Source of the DNA: Eubacterium sp.
Lineage (GTDB): Bacteria > Bacillota > Clostridia > Lachnospirales > Lachnospiraceae
Assembly: GCA_022769785.1 (NCBI GenBank)
Contig: JALEIY010000027.1
Coordinates: forward strand, 1 to 40,944
Direction: 5' to 3'
Length of the DNA stretch: 40,944 nucleotides
The translations under genes were made by a program, and so were the position numbers. Position 1 is the stretch's first letter. Every line of letters starts with the position of its first letter. The notes beneath the pieces are model-generated. The model was not told the DNA's origin. It made no database searches and saw nothing but the letters and a program-made list of their open reading frames with translations. Of the stretch, positions 1-12,072 are shown in pieces.

Positions 1-266
1 TCACTCTGCGGGTCAATAAATGCGTCATGCTTTTCAGCTGTGATACCGGTCAGAGGCTGGAACCAGTGTGTAAAATGTGTTGCGCCCTTTTCAATGGCCC
101 ATTCTTTCATCTCATGAGCAACGATATCCGCTACGTCCGGATCCAGCTCCGCACCTGCTTCGATGGTTGCTTTCATCTTTTTATAGGCAGCCTTCGGAAG
201 ACGTTCCTTCATCACTGCGTCATTAAATACGTTAACACCAAAAATCTCTTTGACATTCGTTTTCAT
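1..266 (-). CDS. glnN: Glutamine synthetase type III, N-terminal part (runs off the left edge)
   Basis: Minus-strand translation begins [86 protein letters not shown], typical of GSIII; RBS AAAGGA upstream. Confidence 0.93.
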   Translation of the reverse strand, partial: MKTNVKEIFGVNVFNDAVMKERLPKAAYKKMKATIEAGAELDPDVADIVAHEMKEWAIEKGATHFTHWFQPLTGITAEKHDAFIDPQS

Positions 267-299
267 AATCGTAACATCCTTTCCTTTTAAAATAGAAAA

Positions 300-329
300 G
301 CGTCCGAGAATCTGATGATTCGCGAACGC
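300..329 (-). promoter_or_regulatory. Terminator-like hairpin in the 5' leader of glnN
   Basis: Minus strand GCGTTCGCGAATC-ATCA-GATTCTCGGACGC followed by TTTTCTATTTT, about 35 nt upstream of the glnN ATG. Confidence 0.55.
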
Positions 330-505
330 CCTTGTTCTCATTCTAAGATTAAATTATGTGTTTGTCGCAATTGCTAGATATAAAATACATCCATTTCTTA
401 AAAAAAGCAAGTGGTTTTTCTCGTTTTTTTAAGTTTCATTATATTTGACGAATTTCACTTGTCCTTTTAAAGTAAATTCTAATAATTTTGACAGTCGCTA
501 CAAAC

Positions 506-560
506 ATGCACTTAATTTTATTTTGTGCAATTACTTTTTGCTTAATAAAATTAAGTGCAT
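506..560. repeat. 17-bp perfect inverted repeat, 21-nt loop
   Basis: ATGCACTTAATTTTATT (506-522) and AATAAAATTAAGTGCAT (544-560). Confidence 0.85.
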
Positions 561-656
561 TCTTTTTTCTTTCTTTTTATCCCGAATACATGCAAAATCC
601 CCTCTGATTTTCAGAGCATATTTTATGCATATTTTCCAAATAGACCGGCAAAGGAA

Positions 657-2045
657 TTAATAGCAGAATTTCTCCTCGAAGTAAGCCTTCAGGTCTTCGA
701 TTTTGATTCTTTCCTGTTCCATGGTGTCACGGTCACGAACGGTAACTGCTCCATCGTTTTCAGAATCAAAGTCATAAGTGATACAGTATGGTGTACCAAT
801 CTCATCCTGACGACGATATCTCTTTCCGATATTACCTCTGTCATCGTATTCACAGTTATAGGTCTTGCATAATTCCTGATAAATCTTTTCCGCGCCTTCG
901 TTTAACTTTTTGGAGAGAGGAAGAACACCGATTTTAACCGGAGCAAGAGCCGGGTGGAAATGCAGCACATTTCTCACGTCGCCTTCTTTAATCTCTTCTT
1001 CATCGTATGCTGCACAGAGGAATGCCAGTGTAACACGGTCTGCACCTAAGGATGGCTCAATAACATACGGAATGTATTTTTTCTTTTCTTCGTCGTCAAA
1101 GTAGGACATATCTTCTTTGGATACTTCCTGATGACGGCTTAAGTCATAATCGGTACGGTCTGCGATACCCCACAGTTCTCCCCAGCCAAATGGGAAGAGG
1201 AACTCGATATCGGAAGTTGCCTTGGAATAGAAGGACAGCTCTTCCTTGTCGTGGTCACGGATACGCATCTCTTCATCTTTGATTCCCAGATCTTTCAGCC
1301 AGTTTACACAATAATCCTTCCAGTATGCAAACCATTCCAGGTCTGTGTCCGGTTTACAGAAGAATTCCAGTTCCATCTGCTCAAATTCTCTGGTACGGAA
1401 GGTAAAGTTACCCGGTGTAATCTCGTTTCGGAAGGATTTTCCAATCTGACCGATACCAAAAGGAACCTTCTTTCTGGAGGTTCTCTGTACATTTTTGAAG
1501 TTTACAAAAATACCCTGTGCCGTTTCCGGACGAAGATATACGGTATTCTTTGCATCCTCTGTTACACCCTGGAAGGTCTTGAACATGAGATTGAACTGAC
1601 GGATATCCGTAAAGTTATGTTTGCCGCAGCTTGGACATGGCACCTGATTTTCATCGATGAATGCTTTCATCTGCTCCTGGGACCATCCGTCGATGGAAGA
1701 TTCCAGTGTGATACCGTTTTCCTTTGCGAAGTCTTCAATCAGCTGGTCGGCACGGAATCTTTCTTTACATTCCTTACAGTCCATCAGCGGGTCGGAGAAA
1801 CCGCCCAGATGTCCGGATGCCACCCATGTCTGTGGATTCATCAGAATCGCGCAGTCCACACCAACGTTGTACGGGCTTTCCTGAATGAACTTTTTCCACC
1901 AGGCTTTTTTCACGTTATTTTTCAGTTCCACGCCAAGGTTACCGTAATCCCAGGTATTCGCCAGACCGCCGTAGATCTCGGAGCCCTGATATACAAAACC
2001 TCTTGCTTTCGCGAGTGCGATAATCTTGTCCATTGTTTTTTCCAT
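657..2045 (-). CDS. glyS: Glycyl-tRNA synthetase (dimeric type)
   Basis: Translation [44 protein letters not shown]...; class II aaRS motifs. ORF track start at 2117 is probably too long: ATG at 2045 has AAAGAGG upstream. Confidence 0.95.
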   Translation of the reverse strand: MEKTMDKIIALAKARGFVYQGSEIYGGLANTWDYGNLGVELKNNVKKAWWKKFIQESPYNVGVDCAILMNPQTWVASGHLGGFSDPLMDCKECKERFRADQLIEDFAKENGITLESSIDGWSQEQMKAFIDENQVPCPSCGKHNFTDIRQFNLMFKTFQGVTEDAKNTVYLRPETAQGIFVNFKNVQRTSRKKVPFGIGQIGKSFRNEITPGNFTFRTREFEQMELEFFCKPDTDLEWFAYWKDYCVNWLKDLGIKDEEMRIRDHDKEELSFYSKATSDIEFLFPFGWGELWGIADRTDYDLSRHQEVSKEDMSYFDDEEKKKYIPYVIEPSLGADRVTLAFLCAAYDEEEIKEGDVRNVLHFHPALAPVKIGVLPLSKKLNEGAEKIYQELCKTYNCEYDDRGNIGKRYRRQDEIGTPYCITYDFDSENDGAVTVRDRDTMEQERIKIEDLKAYFEEKFCY

Positions 2046-2154
2046 GACTGTTACCTCTTTTTCATTTTCGTTATTAACATCGTTTATTATTCTACCCTGT
2101 ATAATGATACATTTCAAGAATATTTTAAAGAATTTTCCATTTCCGTGCGTTTTC

Positions 2155-2391
2155 TTACACTTTGCAAATATGCATTTCCTGCGGGCAGATATCCCATTTC
2201 TTCATTTTTGCGATAATCTCTTCTCTGCCTTCCGGTTTCATACTCCACGCCAGACCGCAGCCGGCGGAAATGAATCCCGGAACCGGAATCAGTCGGCCCT
2301 CTACCTGCTCACTCATGCAGTTTTCCTCCATAGCCATGGCGTCTGCGGTGGCATAGAAGGTTATCACAAGCCTTTCTTCTTTTTTAATCAT
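2155..2391 (-). CDS. DUF3343 domain protein (putative Se/S carrier-like)
   Basis: Short protein with [13 protein letters not shown] Cys motif directly downstream of selD; ATG at 2391 preceded by GGGAG. Confidence 0.75.
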   Translation of the reverse strand: MIKKEERLVITFYATADAMAMEENCMSEQVEGRLIPVPGFISAGCGLAWSMKPEGREEIIAKMKKWDICPQEMHICKV

Positions 2392-2420
2392 AGTTTCTCC
2401 CGTCACTCTGTCAGCTTATG

Positions 2421-3449
2421 CTACGCCTCTACCGTAATCTCCGTATCTTTTTTTTCGGTAATCACTCCCACTGCCGCAGCCGGAATCCCCTGATGATTCA
2501 TTTCCTCTGTCATGGCATCGGCACAATCCGGTGCCACGGCCAAAAGCAGTCCCCCGGAGGTCTGCGGGTCAAAAAGGACTTCCTCCATGGCAAAGGAGCA
2601 GTTCTGAAACTCCACATACTTTTCTGCGTAATTTCTGTTTTTCTGCGCTGCCGCTGTAAGGAAAAACTCATCGGCATATGCCATAACCTCATCCATAACC
2701 GGTACCTTCTCTGAAAAAATCCGGCAGGAATTCTTCCCATCCATCATTTCATGCAGATGGCCTAAAAATCCAAATCCGGTTACATCTGTGCAGGCATGGA
2801 CTTCATATTTGCGCGAAATCTCTGCAGCCGCCTTATTCAGCGTTGTCATGGAATTCACTGCCTCTTTCATGGCTTTCTCCGATGCTTCTCCGATACGGTT
2901 TGCTGTACAGATGATTCCAACGCCCAGTTTTTTTGTCAGCACCAGGACATCTCCCGGTCTTCCTGTATTATTCTGATATATTTTGTCCGGATGTACCGTT
3001 CCCATAACGGAAAGGCCGTATTTTACCCCGTCATCGGCAATGGAGTGACCTCCGGCTAAAACCCCGCCGGCCTCAGCCACTTTTTCCTGACCACCCCGCA
3101 TGATTTCCCCCAAAACATTTAAACTCATATCTTCCGGAAAACAGACGATATTCAACGCGGTCTTTACCTGCCCTCCCATGGCAAAAATATCACTGAGAGC
3201 ATTGGTTGCGGCAATTTTCCCAAAAATGTAAGGGTCTTCTACCATCGGAGGAAAAAAATCAAGAGTCTGCACAATGGCAACCTCATCGGATATCCGGTAT
3301 ACAGCCGCATCATCCTTGCTGTCACAGCCTACCAGCATATTTTTATCCTCCGGTGACTTCGGCAGCATCTCAAGAATCCGGCTCAGTGCCCCGGCGCCAA
3401 GCTTTGCCGTACAGCCTCCACCTTTACAGAATACAATTTTCTCACTCAT
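2421..3449 (-). CDS. selD: Selenide, water dikinase (selenophosphate synthetase)
   Basis: N-terminal [13 protein letters not shown] active-site Cys/Lys, [64 protein letters not shown]. Confidence 0.96.
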   Translation of the reverse strand: MSEKIVFCKGGGCTAKLGAGALSRILEMLPKSPEDKNMLVGCDSKDDAAVYRISDEVAIVQTLDFFPPMVEDPYIFGKIAATNALSDIFAMGGQVKTALNIVCFPEDMSLNVLGEIMRGGQEKVAEAGGVLAGGHSIADDGVKYGLSVMGTVHPDKIYQNNTGRPGDVLVLTKKLGVGIICTANRIGEASEKAMKEAVNSMTTLNKAAAEISRKYEVHACTDVTGFGFLGHLHEMMDGKNSCRIFSEKVPVMDEVMAYADEFFLTAAAQKNRNYAEKYVEFQNCSFAMEEVLFDPQTSGGLLLAVAPDCADAMTEEMNHQGIPAAAVGVITEKKDTEITVEA

Positions 3450-3463
3450 CTTTTTTCCCCTTT

Positions 3464-4201
3464 TTATAATTCATCCAGCATCTCGGCCGACAAAAATCTG
3501 TGTTCTGCATGAATGCGGAAAAATTGTTTCACAATCCATTGAAATTCCAGAAAAACAGATTCTTTTAATGTAAAAGTATACAGCTTTGACAGCGGTGCGG
3601 CAGACACAAACTGCAGAGTATAAAGCACCGCCGGCTCCACCGGATTTCCATGAATCTGGCTTCCGCAGTCCCGGCAGTACATCCCTCCGTTTTCCACAGA
3701 CAGGGTCACAAGCTCTTCTTCCTTTCCACAGGAAAGGCAGCGAAAGCATTCCAGGCTGATTCCGTAAAACTGAAGGATTTTGTACTCATAAATCCGCCGT
3801 ATAAGCGGGAAGGGCACCAGCTTTTTTTTCATGGCCTGAAATGTCACAAATAAAAGATTCAGGATATTTCTCTCGTCCATCCCTTCCACCGTAAAATACT
3901 CTGCCAGCTCTGCAAAATAAGTGCTGTAATAAATGCTGTCCAGTTCTTTTTTCAGCCATGGAAAGTATTCTTTTCCTTCCGCAGAATTCAGGTATGTAAA
4001 GCTCCTTCCTTCCACAATCATAAATTCACCGAAAACCAGCGGCTGGGACACACCAAAAAGGGGATGGTTCGGTTTGCGGCATCCTCTGGCGAAAACCTGA
4101 ACCTTTCCCCTCTCTTTTGTCAGTATGGTCAGCCGTCTGTCATTTTCCCCGATGGGATAGACAGACAGCACAATCCCTGTTACTTTAAACGGTTCTCTCA
4201 T
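3464..4201 (-). CDS. recO: DNA repair protein RecO
   Basis: [50 protein letters not shown]; CxxC...CxxC zinc region; adjacent to era. Confidence 0.94.
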   Translation of the reverse strand: MREPFKVTGIVLSVYPIGENDRRLTILTKERGKVQVFARGCRKPNHPLFGVSQPLVFGEFMIVEGRSFTYLNSAEGKEYFPWLKKELDSIYYSTYFAELAEYFTVEGMDERNILNLLFVTFQAMKKKLVPFPLIRRIYEYKILQFYGISLECFRCLSCGKEEELVTLSVENGGMYCRDCGSQIHGNPVEPAVLYTLQFVSAAPLSKLYTFTLKESVFLEFQWIVKQFFRIHAEHRFLSAEMLDEL

Positions 4202-4211
4202 AATTTCCTAA

Positions 4212-5117
4212 TTACAAATCTCTCTTATCAAATCCATAGTTTTTGAGCAGAAGGTCACTGTCACGCCAGTCTTTTTTCACCTTCACCCACATTTTAAGAT
4301 TCACCTTTGTATCCAGAAGATTCTCAATCTCTGTGCGGGCCTGCGTTCCGATTTCTTTTATCATGGCACCCTGCTTTCCGATGATAATACCCTTGTGCGA
4401 ATCCCTTTCACAGACAATGACCGCATCGATATCCACAATATCTCCTTTTTTCCGGGTTTTCATCCGCTCTATCATCACCGCAATCCCGTGAGGAATCTCC
4501 TGACTTAAGAGTCGAAGTGCCTTTTCTCTGATAAGCTCCGCCACAATCTGCCGCTCCGGCTGGTCGGTTACTGTATCCTCATCATAGTACATCGGTCCTT
4601 CCGGAAGATAAGAAAGGATGGAAGATAAAAGGTCTTCGGTATTGGTTCCTTTTAAAGCGCTGACTGGAATCACTTCCGCAAAATTCACCTTGTCTTTGTA
4701 GGCAACGATTGCTTTTAAGATCTCCTCTTCGCCTGCCAGGTCTGTTTTATTGATGACAAGGAAAACCGGAGTTTTCACATTTTGAAGCTTTTCGATAATA
4801 TATTGTTCTCCGCCGCCGATAAAGGTTGTCGGCTCCACCAGCCATAAAATGAGGTCCACTTCGTTTAAGGTTCTCTCCGCTGCAGAGAGCATATAATCTC
4901 CCAGCTTGTTTTTTGCTTTATTAATCCCCGGTGTGTCCAGAAATACGATTTGTCCCTCATCACAGGTATACACGGTCTGAATCCGGTTTCTGGTTGTCTG
5001 AGCCTTGTTGGAGGTAATGGCAATCTTCTGACCAATCAGATGATTCATTAATGTGGATTTCCCCACATTCGGTCTTCCAATGATTGTCACAAATCCTGAT
5101 TTAAAACTTTTTTTCAT
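4212..5117 (-). CDS. era: GTPase Era
   Basis: GRPNVGKSTLMN, DTPGI, NKTD and KH domain GIIIGKQGAMIKEIGTQARTEIE. Confidence 0.97.
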   Translation of the reverse strand: MKKSFKSGFVTIIGRPNVGKSTLMNHLIGQKIAITSNKAQTTRNRIQTVYTCDEGQIVFLDTPGINKAKNKLGDYMLSAAERTLNEVDLILWLVEPTTFIGGGEQYIIEKLQNVKTPVFLVINKTDLAGEEEILKAIVAYKDKVNFAEVIPVSALKGTNTEDLLSSILSYLPEGPMYYDEDTVTDQPERQIVAELIREKALRLLSQEIPHGIAVMIERMKTRKKGDIVDIDAVIVCERDSHKGIIIGKQGAMIKEIGTQARTEIENLLDTKVNLKMWVKVKKDWRDSDLLLKNYGFDKRDL

Positions 5118-5148
5118 GATATCCTATCCTCTTTTTCTTTTCCGGAGC

Positions 5149-8073
5149 CTACTGAAGCAGACTGCGGACATTTTCAAACATTTCTTCTTCCCGCTGAATC
5201 TTTTTTTCGTCTCCAATGGCGCAGACCACTCCGGCATCCATGATGGTCTCAATATAAGGAGCCAATCCCCGAATCGTTTCCTGTGTCGTTTCCAGAACCT
5301 GATTTCGTTCCTTTTGAATCATTTCTACGGTAGCGCCGCACTGATATGCAGTAAAGGAGCGGTCTCCCATGGCTGCCGGTCCCATTGGCATGTCCATTCC
5401 ACTGATGGTTCCGATAATATATTTCACCATATCCCGGTCATTGACATCAAAGCTCCGGACATAGTCCGCCGCATTTTTATAAACTTCCAGAGTAGATTTC
5501 AGATGCGGGTCTCTGTATGAAGCAAAATACCCGTAACCACTTCTGGAAAATCCGCACATACAGCCGTATGCTCCTCCGGTCACCCGGACATTCACCCAAA
5601 GATAATCGTAAGAGAAAATGGTTCGCAGTACCCGAAGTGCTCCGGTATAGGTCTGTCCTTCTTTTTCGAAAGAGCCGGCAGAAGCCACATACTGTACCTT
5701 GCTGGAGGTCTTAAAGCCTTCATTCTTTTTCTCCGGTTGTAATACCGGCACCGCCTTCACACATGGCGTATTAAAAAGCTTCGCCACAAATGCGCTTACC
5801 TCGCCTTCCAGAAGAGACTTAAATCCAAACTGTCCTGTCAGACTGAGTGTAAGATTTTCTTTGCGGAAAATACATTCCAGGGCCTGGTAAAGACGACGGA
5901 CAAATTCATCTTTTTTCTCTTCGAAATGATCATCCATATCCTTGATGAAGTCATAATATCCGATACCCTCCGCAATATCTTTATACTGTCCCTGCGGGTC
6001 TACATAGGAGAGTGCACGGTTTGATGCATATACATGACCGGCCGATGGAATGCGCGCATCCATTTTGGTTCGGATTTCAGAAAGAATTTCTTTAATTCTT
6101 CTGGTATCCTCCAGTCTGGAAGTGAATAATACCTCCTTCATGAGTTTCATACCGTCCGCCACCTGGTCTTCCATACATTTCATCCGGATGCTGAAATACG
6201 GACGGAAGCCGTCTTTTTTCCACAGAAGGGTATAGGTTCCTGTCTGGAAGGAGAGTCCGCCGATTTTTAAGTTGATTTCTGTGGCCAGTTCATTATAGCT
6301 GTGGCTGGCGGTATCCACATAACGGAACAGTTCCACCAGCATGGTCGCATATGGAATCAGCTCCTGTGGCAATTCGGAATAATCAAAGCAGAAATCCATA
6401 TATACGATGCCGTTGGTCATATAATCATGCACAACAGCCGGAATACCTCCGATGGTCATCTCCTCGTTGCGGTATGGGAGAACCTCTTTCTTAATGTCGT
6501 CTATGGATAAAAGCGGAATCTTTTCCAGTTCTTCCTGTGTTGACGGTGTCTCCTGAAATTCTTTTAATTTTCTCGTTTCTTCGGTCAGATAATAAAGCTG
6601 TTTTTTGTTCAGCGTACTCTTTACTCTGGCAAGCTGTTCCTTAAGCTGTTTTTCCATCCGCTCATTTTTACCCTGCTCCGGATACAGATTTACATAGGCT
6701 TTATGGCTGTTATTTAATATGCAGTCCCGGATCAGTTCTTCAAAATAGCCGGTTTCTGCTTTTTCTTTTAATGAATGTAATACCGGCAGGGCATCTCCCA
6801 GCTCCATCGCTTTCTCATCATCGTAAAGCCAGGTATTTAAGAAATTCAGACCGTAAATCAGCCCTTTCGGATATCTTCCGAAATCTGCCTCCCGGTATTT
6901 GAATTCGAAATTATTAATGGCAGAGTAAATTGCTTTTTTATTGATTCCTTCGTCCACCAGCTTCTGAAGCTCACGGTTCAGAGTATCAATGAAAAGCTGT
7001 TCTTTTCCTTTTTTCACATTTTTTACAATGACTGAAAAAATCGGCTGCTGAATTCCGGCATCGAAGAAGCTGTCCACTTCTTTTCCGATTCCGGCATCAA
7101 TCAGGCATTTTTTAAGCGGTGCTCCCGGCATGGCTAAAAGCACATATTCCAGAATCTGAAGGGCCAGCATTTTTTCTGTTTCACTGCTGGAGCCCGTAGC
7201 CACGTTATAACTTAAATAAATGCCTTCTTCCTGGTTGTCCTCCTCAGAAACCGGATAGGTATCCTCCACACGGGATGGTGCCGCAAACGGCTGCTGCCAT
7301 GCTACAGCGGAGTCTACCGGCTTTGCGTCAAAATGACTCAGATATTCTCTGTCAATAAATGCAAGCTCGGAGGCATAATCCACATTTCCGTAAAGATAAA
7401 TATAGCTGTTGGACGGGTGGTAGTATTTTCTGTGGAAATCCAGGAAATTTTCTTTCGTCAGAGACGGAATGGCATCCGGATCTCCGCCGGACTCAAAGGC
7501 GTATGGTGTGTCTTTTAACAGCGCCGCCTGAATCTTTCTTTCAAGGATATCGTCCGCAGATGAAAAAACGCCCTTCATTTCGTTATATACGACTCCATTA
7601 AAGGTCAGTTCATCCTCTGCAGATGCCAGTTCATAATGCCATCCCTCCTGCTTGAGAATTTCATCTTTTTTATAAATATTCGGATGAAATACCGCATCCA
7701 GATAGACATCCATCAGATTATGATAATCTGTGGCATTGCAGCTTGCGATTGGATACACGGTTTTATCAGAATACGTCATGGCATTTAAAAACGTGTTTAA
7801 GGACCCTTTTGCCAGCTCCACAAAAGGATCCTTAGAAGGGAACTTTCTTGAGCCGCAGAGCACGGAATGCTCGAGAATATGGGCCACACCGGTATCATCC
7901 GCCGGCGGGGTACGAAAGGCAATACTGAACACTTTATTCTCATCATCATTATCCACGAGAAGTACCCTCGCCCCGGACTTCTCATGAACAAGCAGGTATC
8001 CCTGCGCGTCAAGTTCTTTTATCTTTCTTTGCTGTTTTAATGTATAACCTTTCAGTTCCGAAACCTTCAGCAT
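5149..8073 (-). CDS. Insulinase family (M16C, presequence protease-like) metallopeptidase
   Basis: 974 aa; inverted zinc motif HILEH followed by SVLCGSRKFPSKDPF; M16C architecture. Confidence 0.93.
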   Translation of the reverse strand: MLKVSELKGYTLKQQRKIKELDAQGYLLVHEKSGARVLLVDNDDENKVFSIAFRTPPADDTGVAHILEHSVLCGSRKFPSKDPFVELAKGSLNTFLNAMTYSDKTVYPIASCNATDYHNLMDVYLDAVFHPNIYKKDEILKQEGWHYELASAEDELTFNGVVYNEMKGVFSSADDILERKIQAALLKDTPYAFESGGDPDAIPSLTKENFLDFHRKYYHPSNSYIYLYGNVDYASELAFIDREYLSHFDAKPVDSAVAWQQPFAAPSRVEDTYPVSEEDNQEEGIYLSYNVATGSSSETEKMLALQILEYVLLAMPGAPLKKCLIDAGIGKEVDSFFDAGIQQPIFSVIVKNVKKGKEQLFIDTLNRELQKLVDEGINKKAIYSAINNFEFKYREADFGRYPKGLIYGLNFLNTWLYDDEKAMELGDALPVLHSLKEKAETGYFEELIRDCILNNSHKAYVNLYPEQGKNERMEKQLKEQLARVKSTLNKKQLYYLTEETRKLKEFQETPSTQEELEKIPLLSIDDIKKEVLPYRNEEMTIGGIPAVVHDYMTNGIVYMDFCFDYSELPQELIPYATMLVELFRYVDTASHSYNELATEINLKIGGLSFQTGTYTLLWKKDGFRPYFSIRMKCMEDQVADGMKLMKEVLFTSRLEDTRRIKEILSEIRTKMDARIPSAGHVYASNRALSYVDPQGQYKDIAEGIGYYDFIKDMDDHFEEKKDEFVRRLYQALECIFRKENLTLSLTGQFGFKSLLEGEVSAFVAKLFNTPCVKAVPVLQPEKKNEGFKTSSKVQYVASAGSFEKEGQTYTGALRVLRTIFSYDYLWVNVRVTGGAYGCMCGFSRSGYGYFASYRDPHLKSTLEVYKNAADYVRSFDVNDRDMVKYIIGTISGMDMPMGPAAMGDRSFTAYQCGATVEMIQKERNQVLETTQETIRGLAPYIETIMDAGVVCAIGDEKKIQREEEMFENVRSLLQ

Positions 8074-8204
8074 ATATTGTCCTCCTGATTTATGATTTTC
8101 ATTTTCTATTCTGCCGGCTTTTACGTCTGATTACAGAGCCGGTACTCTTTTTCGATTAGTATAGTCGAAATAATCATAACATATTATTATCTAAATGACA
8201 AAGG

Positions 8205-8245
8205 GTAAAAAAAGCGGGTATCTCCTCACGGAAATACCCACTTGT
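8205..8245 (-). terminator. Intrinsic terminator downstream of ilvC
   Basis: Minus strand GTGGGTATTTCC-GTGA-GGAGATACCCGC-TTTTTTT. Confidence 0.88.
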
Positions 8246-8287
8246 CTTCATCTTATCATCGAAAATGCTATGTAATGCTTTTTCAGA

Positions 8288-9319
<1,032 letters not shown>

Positions 9320-9418
9320 CTATAAATTTAAAACATTAAAGTAATTCACACGCTATAATACTACTCTTCTTTTCAGAAATCAAGACAAGGTTTTCTTTTT
9401 TTTAAAGAATCGGGCAGA

Positions 9419-9907
9419 TTATAAGGTGCTTATTCCTCTTCCGAGGCCGGTCAGACCGGTTCTTACCATCTCAAGGACTTCAAAATCTGCCATCAGATTA
9501 AGGAATGCATCCAGCTTATTCTGAGTTCCGGTCAGCTCGATCATGACAGAGCTGGCTCCCACATCCACAATCTTTGCCCGGAATACATCCGCAATGGCAA
9601 TGATATCCTGTTTATCCTTTTTATCTGCCATCACTTTCACCAGAACCAGTTCCCGGCATACGGACTCTTTATCGTCCAGAACGATAGTGCGGCGAACCTC
9701 TTCCAGCTTGCCAATCTGATTGCGGATCTGCTCAAGAATCTGATCGTCACCGCTCACCGCAACAGTAATTCTTGTATATTTTGGATTGTTGGTCACTCCG
9801 GCCGTAAGACTGTCAATGTTATAGCCTCTGCGACTGAACAGTGCAGCCACCCTGGCCAGAACTCCCGGGTTGTTGTCCACCAGTAATGATAATACAATCT
9901 GTTTCAT
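9419..9907 (-). CDS. ilvN: Acetolactate synthase small (regulatory) subunit
   Basis: ACT domain: LSLLVDNNPGVLARVAALFSRRGYNIDSLTAG. Confidence 0.96.
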   Translation of the reverse strand: MKQIVLSLLVDNNPGVLARVAALFSRRGYNIDSLTAGVTNNPKYTRITVAVSGDDQILEQIRNQIGKLEEVRRTIVLDDKESVCRELVLVKVMADKKDKQDIIAIADVFRAKIVDVGASSVMIELTGTQNKLDAFLNLMADFEVLEMVRTGLTGLGRGISTL

Positions 9908-9921
9908 CTTTTCTTCTCCCT

Positions 9922-11028
9922 TTAATATGTGGAAATACCCTCTGTTTTTTCCGGGTAATATCCTTCAATAAATCTGTCATTACCAACACCGTATTCATCC
10001 TGAATCTGCGGGTCTTCGCCGGTTCCGAAAATAAAGTACTGGAGCGCCTGACGGTTAAGCTCATAATCCACCTGCATCACCCAGGCACCGTTACCGCTGA
10101 GTCTTCCTTCGGTGTAGGAACCTTCATATGGAATACGAAGCTGTTCAATCTCCGTGGTACCCATACTGATAACGGATGTCATCAGGCTTCGAATCTGAGC
10201 CTCTGTAAGGTCCGTTGTCACATATTTTAACGCTTTCATACAAACGTTGGTAATTGTCATGATATCCTGACTCTTAAGCTGGTTGAAAACGGAAATGAGT
10301 ATCTTTCTCTGACGGTCTGTACGACCGAACTCACCGGTCACATCCTGACGAATACGGCAGTAAGCCAGTGCCTGATATGGTGTCAGCATATTGGAACCCG
10401 CGGTGACATTCTTTTCTCCGTGCTTGGAGTTCACATATGCCGTCTGAAGGAAATAGGCTTCCGCCTCTGTCAAATCCATCGGCACACCACCAATCAATTC
10501 CACAACCTCACGAAAGGCTGCCATATCGACTTCCACATAACCGTCAAGACGGATTCCGAAATTCTCGGCGATGGTGGCATATTCCAGCTGCACGCCGCCA
10601 TAGGAGTAGGCTGCATTAAACTTATGGTAGCCATATCCCGGCACATCAATATACATATCTCTCATCAGAGAGGTCAGCTTTAATTTACCGTTTTTTAAAT
10701 CAATGGTTGCAATCATGGTCGTATCGGAACGACCGGCTTCTGTCTCATCTGCTCTCTTATCACAACCGATAAGCAGGATATTGACCACATCCTGATCATA
10801 TACCAAATCAGCGTCTACCACATCGGCATTACGCAGCGCGGTCTTGGTATCGGTCTGTATCGTCCGGGTTGCCGCTTTATAATATGCTGCGGCGGCTCCT
10901 CCCGCTGCGGAACAGACAAAAAGCACCGTCAGCAGCAGGCAGACCGTAATCTGCGCCAGAATTCTCCGTTTTCTTCCGCGTTTTCTGGTTTTTTTCTTCA
11001 TTTTTTTTGTTTCTGTATTATTTTCCAA
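9922..11028 (-). CDS. LCP (LytR-CpsA-Psr) family cell-envelope protein
   Basis: N-terminal TM; NILLIGCDKRADETEAGRSDTTMIATIDLKNGKLKLTSLMRDMYIDVPG; probable TTG start with AGGAGG upstream. Confidence 0.94.
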   Translation of the reverse strand: MENNTETKKMKKKTRKRGRKRRILAQITVCLLLTVLFVCSAAGGAAAAYYKAATRTIQTDTKTALRNADVVDADLVYDQDVVNILLIGCDKRADETEAGRSDTTMIATIDLKNGKLKLTSLMRDMYIDVPGYGYHKFNAAYSYGGVQLEYATIAENFGIRLDGYVEVDMAAFREVVELIGGVPMDLTEAEAYFLQTAYVNSKHGEKNVTAGSNMLTPYQALAYCRIRQDVTGEFGRTDRQRKILISVFNQLKSQDIMTITNVCMKALKYVTTDLTEAQIRSLMTSVISMGTTEIEQLRIPYEGSYTEGRLSGNGAWVMQVDYELNRQALQYFIFGTGEDPQIQDEYGVGNDRFIEGYYPEKTEGISTY

Positions 11029-11128
11029 ACCCTGAAACCTCCTGTATCAGCCCAATCGGGCATACTCTCTGGTATAAACTCTTTTTATACATTATACTAC
11101 TTTTTCCCGGTTTGCAAGACATAATTTC

Positions 11129-12058
11129 TTAAAATTCGCCGCCGGTCTTTCTGTTCCAGTAGGTTGGATTTAATGAAATCTTAAGAATCAGTGTTTCCGG
11201 AAGCTTTTTATAGTTCTGTCCCAGCTTATATCCGATATATTTTGCAGCACTCTGCAAAATAATGTGCGGAACAAGAGAATATTTCTTTTTCCGGATAAAA
11301 TAGGCAAGGGTTTTTTTCACCAGCTTAATGCCCTCCGATTCCGAACGGACGGTCAGGAAAAGTCCGCCGGCATCTACCTGTGAAACTGCCAGGTCAAAGT
11401 TTCGTTTGAGCTGTTCTTTTGCTGTATAATTGTGCCAGTGCCACACTTTGGCATCCGCAGTATAGGCAATTTTCTTTCCTTCCTCAATCAGACGGGAGGC
11501 AAATATCATATCTTCATTAAATATCGTATGAAGCGGAAAGCCTCCCAGTTCATCGTATACGGATTTACGATAAGCGGCACAGACATTGGAACAGAAAAAT
11601 GTTTTGATTCCCAGCTCCGGCAGGTCTTCTGCCGATTTCACCCGACTTTCTTTCGGATAATTAAACAGACGGGTGTAGGCTTCCACCGGATTATCCTTCC
11701 AGTCTGCCATCTGCCGTCCATAAGCGGCACACACCTCTTCATCTTCAAATGGCTTTACCAGATTTTCAATGAGATATTCATCTGCCGGAATGGCATCCTG
11801 GGTCAAAAGCACAATCACATCCCCGTGGCACATGGACGCAGCACGATTTCTTGTGCCTCCGTGGTCAAACTCCGGTTTGGTAATATGAATGATTTCTCCC
11901 TGAGGAAGCTTTTTAAACTCTTTGCTGTGGAAAAGAGATTCTTCTGTGTTAATCAGCAAAATACGGTTTGGAGCAACCGTCTGTTTACGGAGCATTCTCA
12001 GGCAGCGGTCCAGCTTTTCATCCGGCCGGTAGGTTGGTATAATTACATCTATTTTCAT
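11129..12058 (-). CDS. Family 2 glycosyltransferase (rhamnosyltransferase-like)
   Basis: VIIPTYRPDEKLDRCLRMLRKQTV; EFDHGGTRNRAA; QDAIPAD motif. Confidence 0.9.
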   Translation of the reverse strand: MKIDVIIPTYRPDEKLDRCLRMLRKQTVAPNRILLINTEESLFHSKEFKKLPQGEIIHITKPEFDHGGTRNRAASMCHGDVIVLLTQDAIPADEYLIENLVKPFEDEEVCAAYGRQMADWKDNPVEAYTRLFNYPKESRVKSAEDLPELGIKTFFCSNVCAAYRKSVYDELGGFPLHTIFNEDMIFASRLIEEGKKIAYTADAKVWHWHNYTAKEQLKRNFDLAVSQVDAGGLFLTVRSESEGIKLVKKTLAYFIRKKKYSLVPHIILQSAAKYIGYKLGQNYKKLPETLILKISLNPTYWNRKTGGEF

Positions 12059-12072
12059 TATTTTACCTCCTG

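Noticed and set aside
2046-2154. T-box upstream of glyS
   Set aside because: No GGGTGG-ACCGCG core or terminator; only a short leader.
1251-2216. 321-aa plus-strand ORF
   Set aside because: Antisense to glyS; no protein-like features.
3385-3449. Possible selenocysteine codon in selD
   Set aside because: The active-site codon is TGT (Cys); no in-frame TGA.
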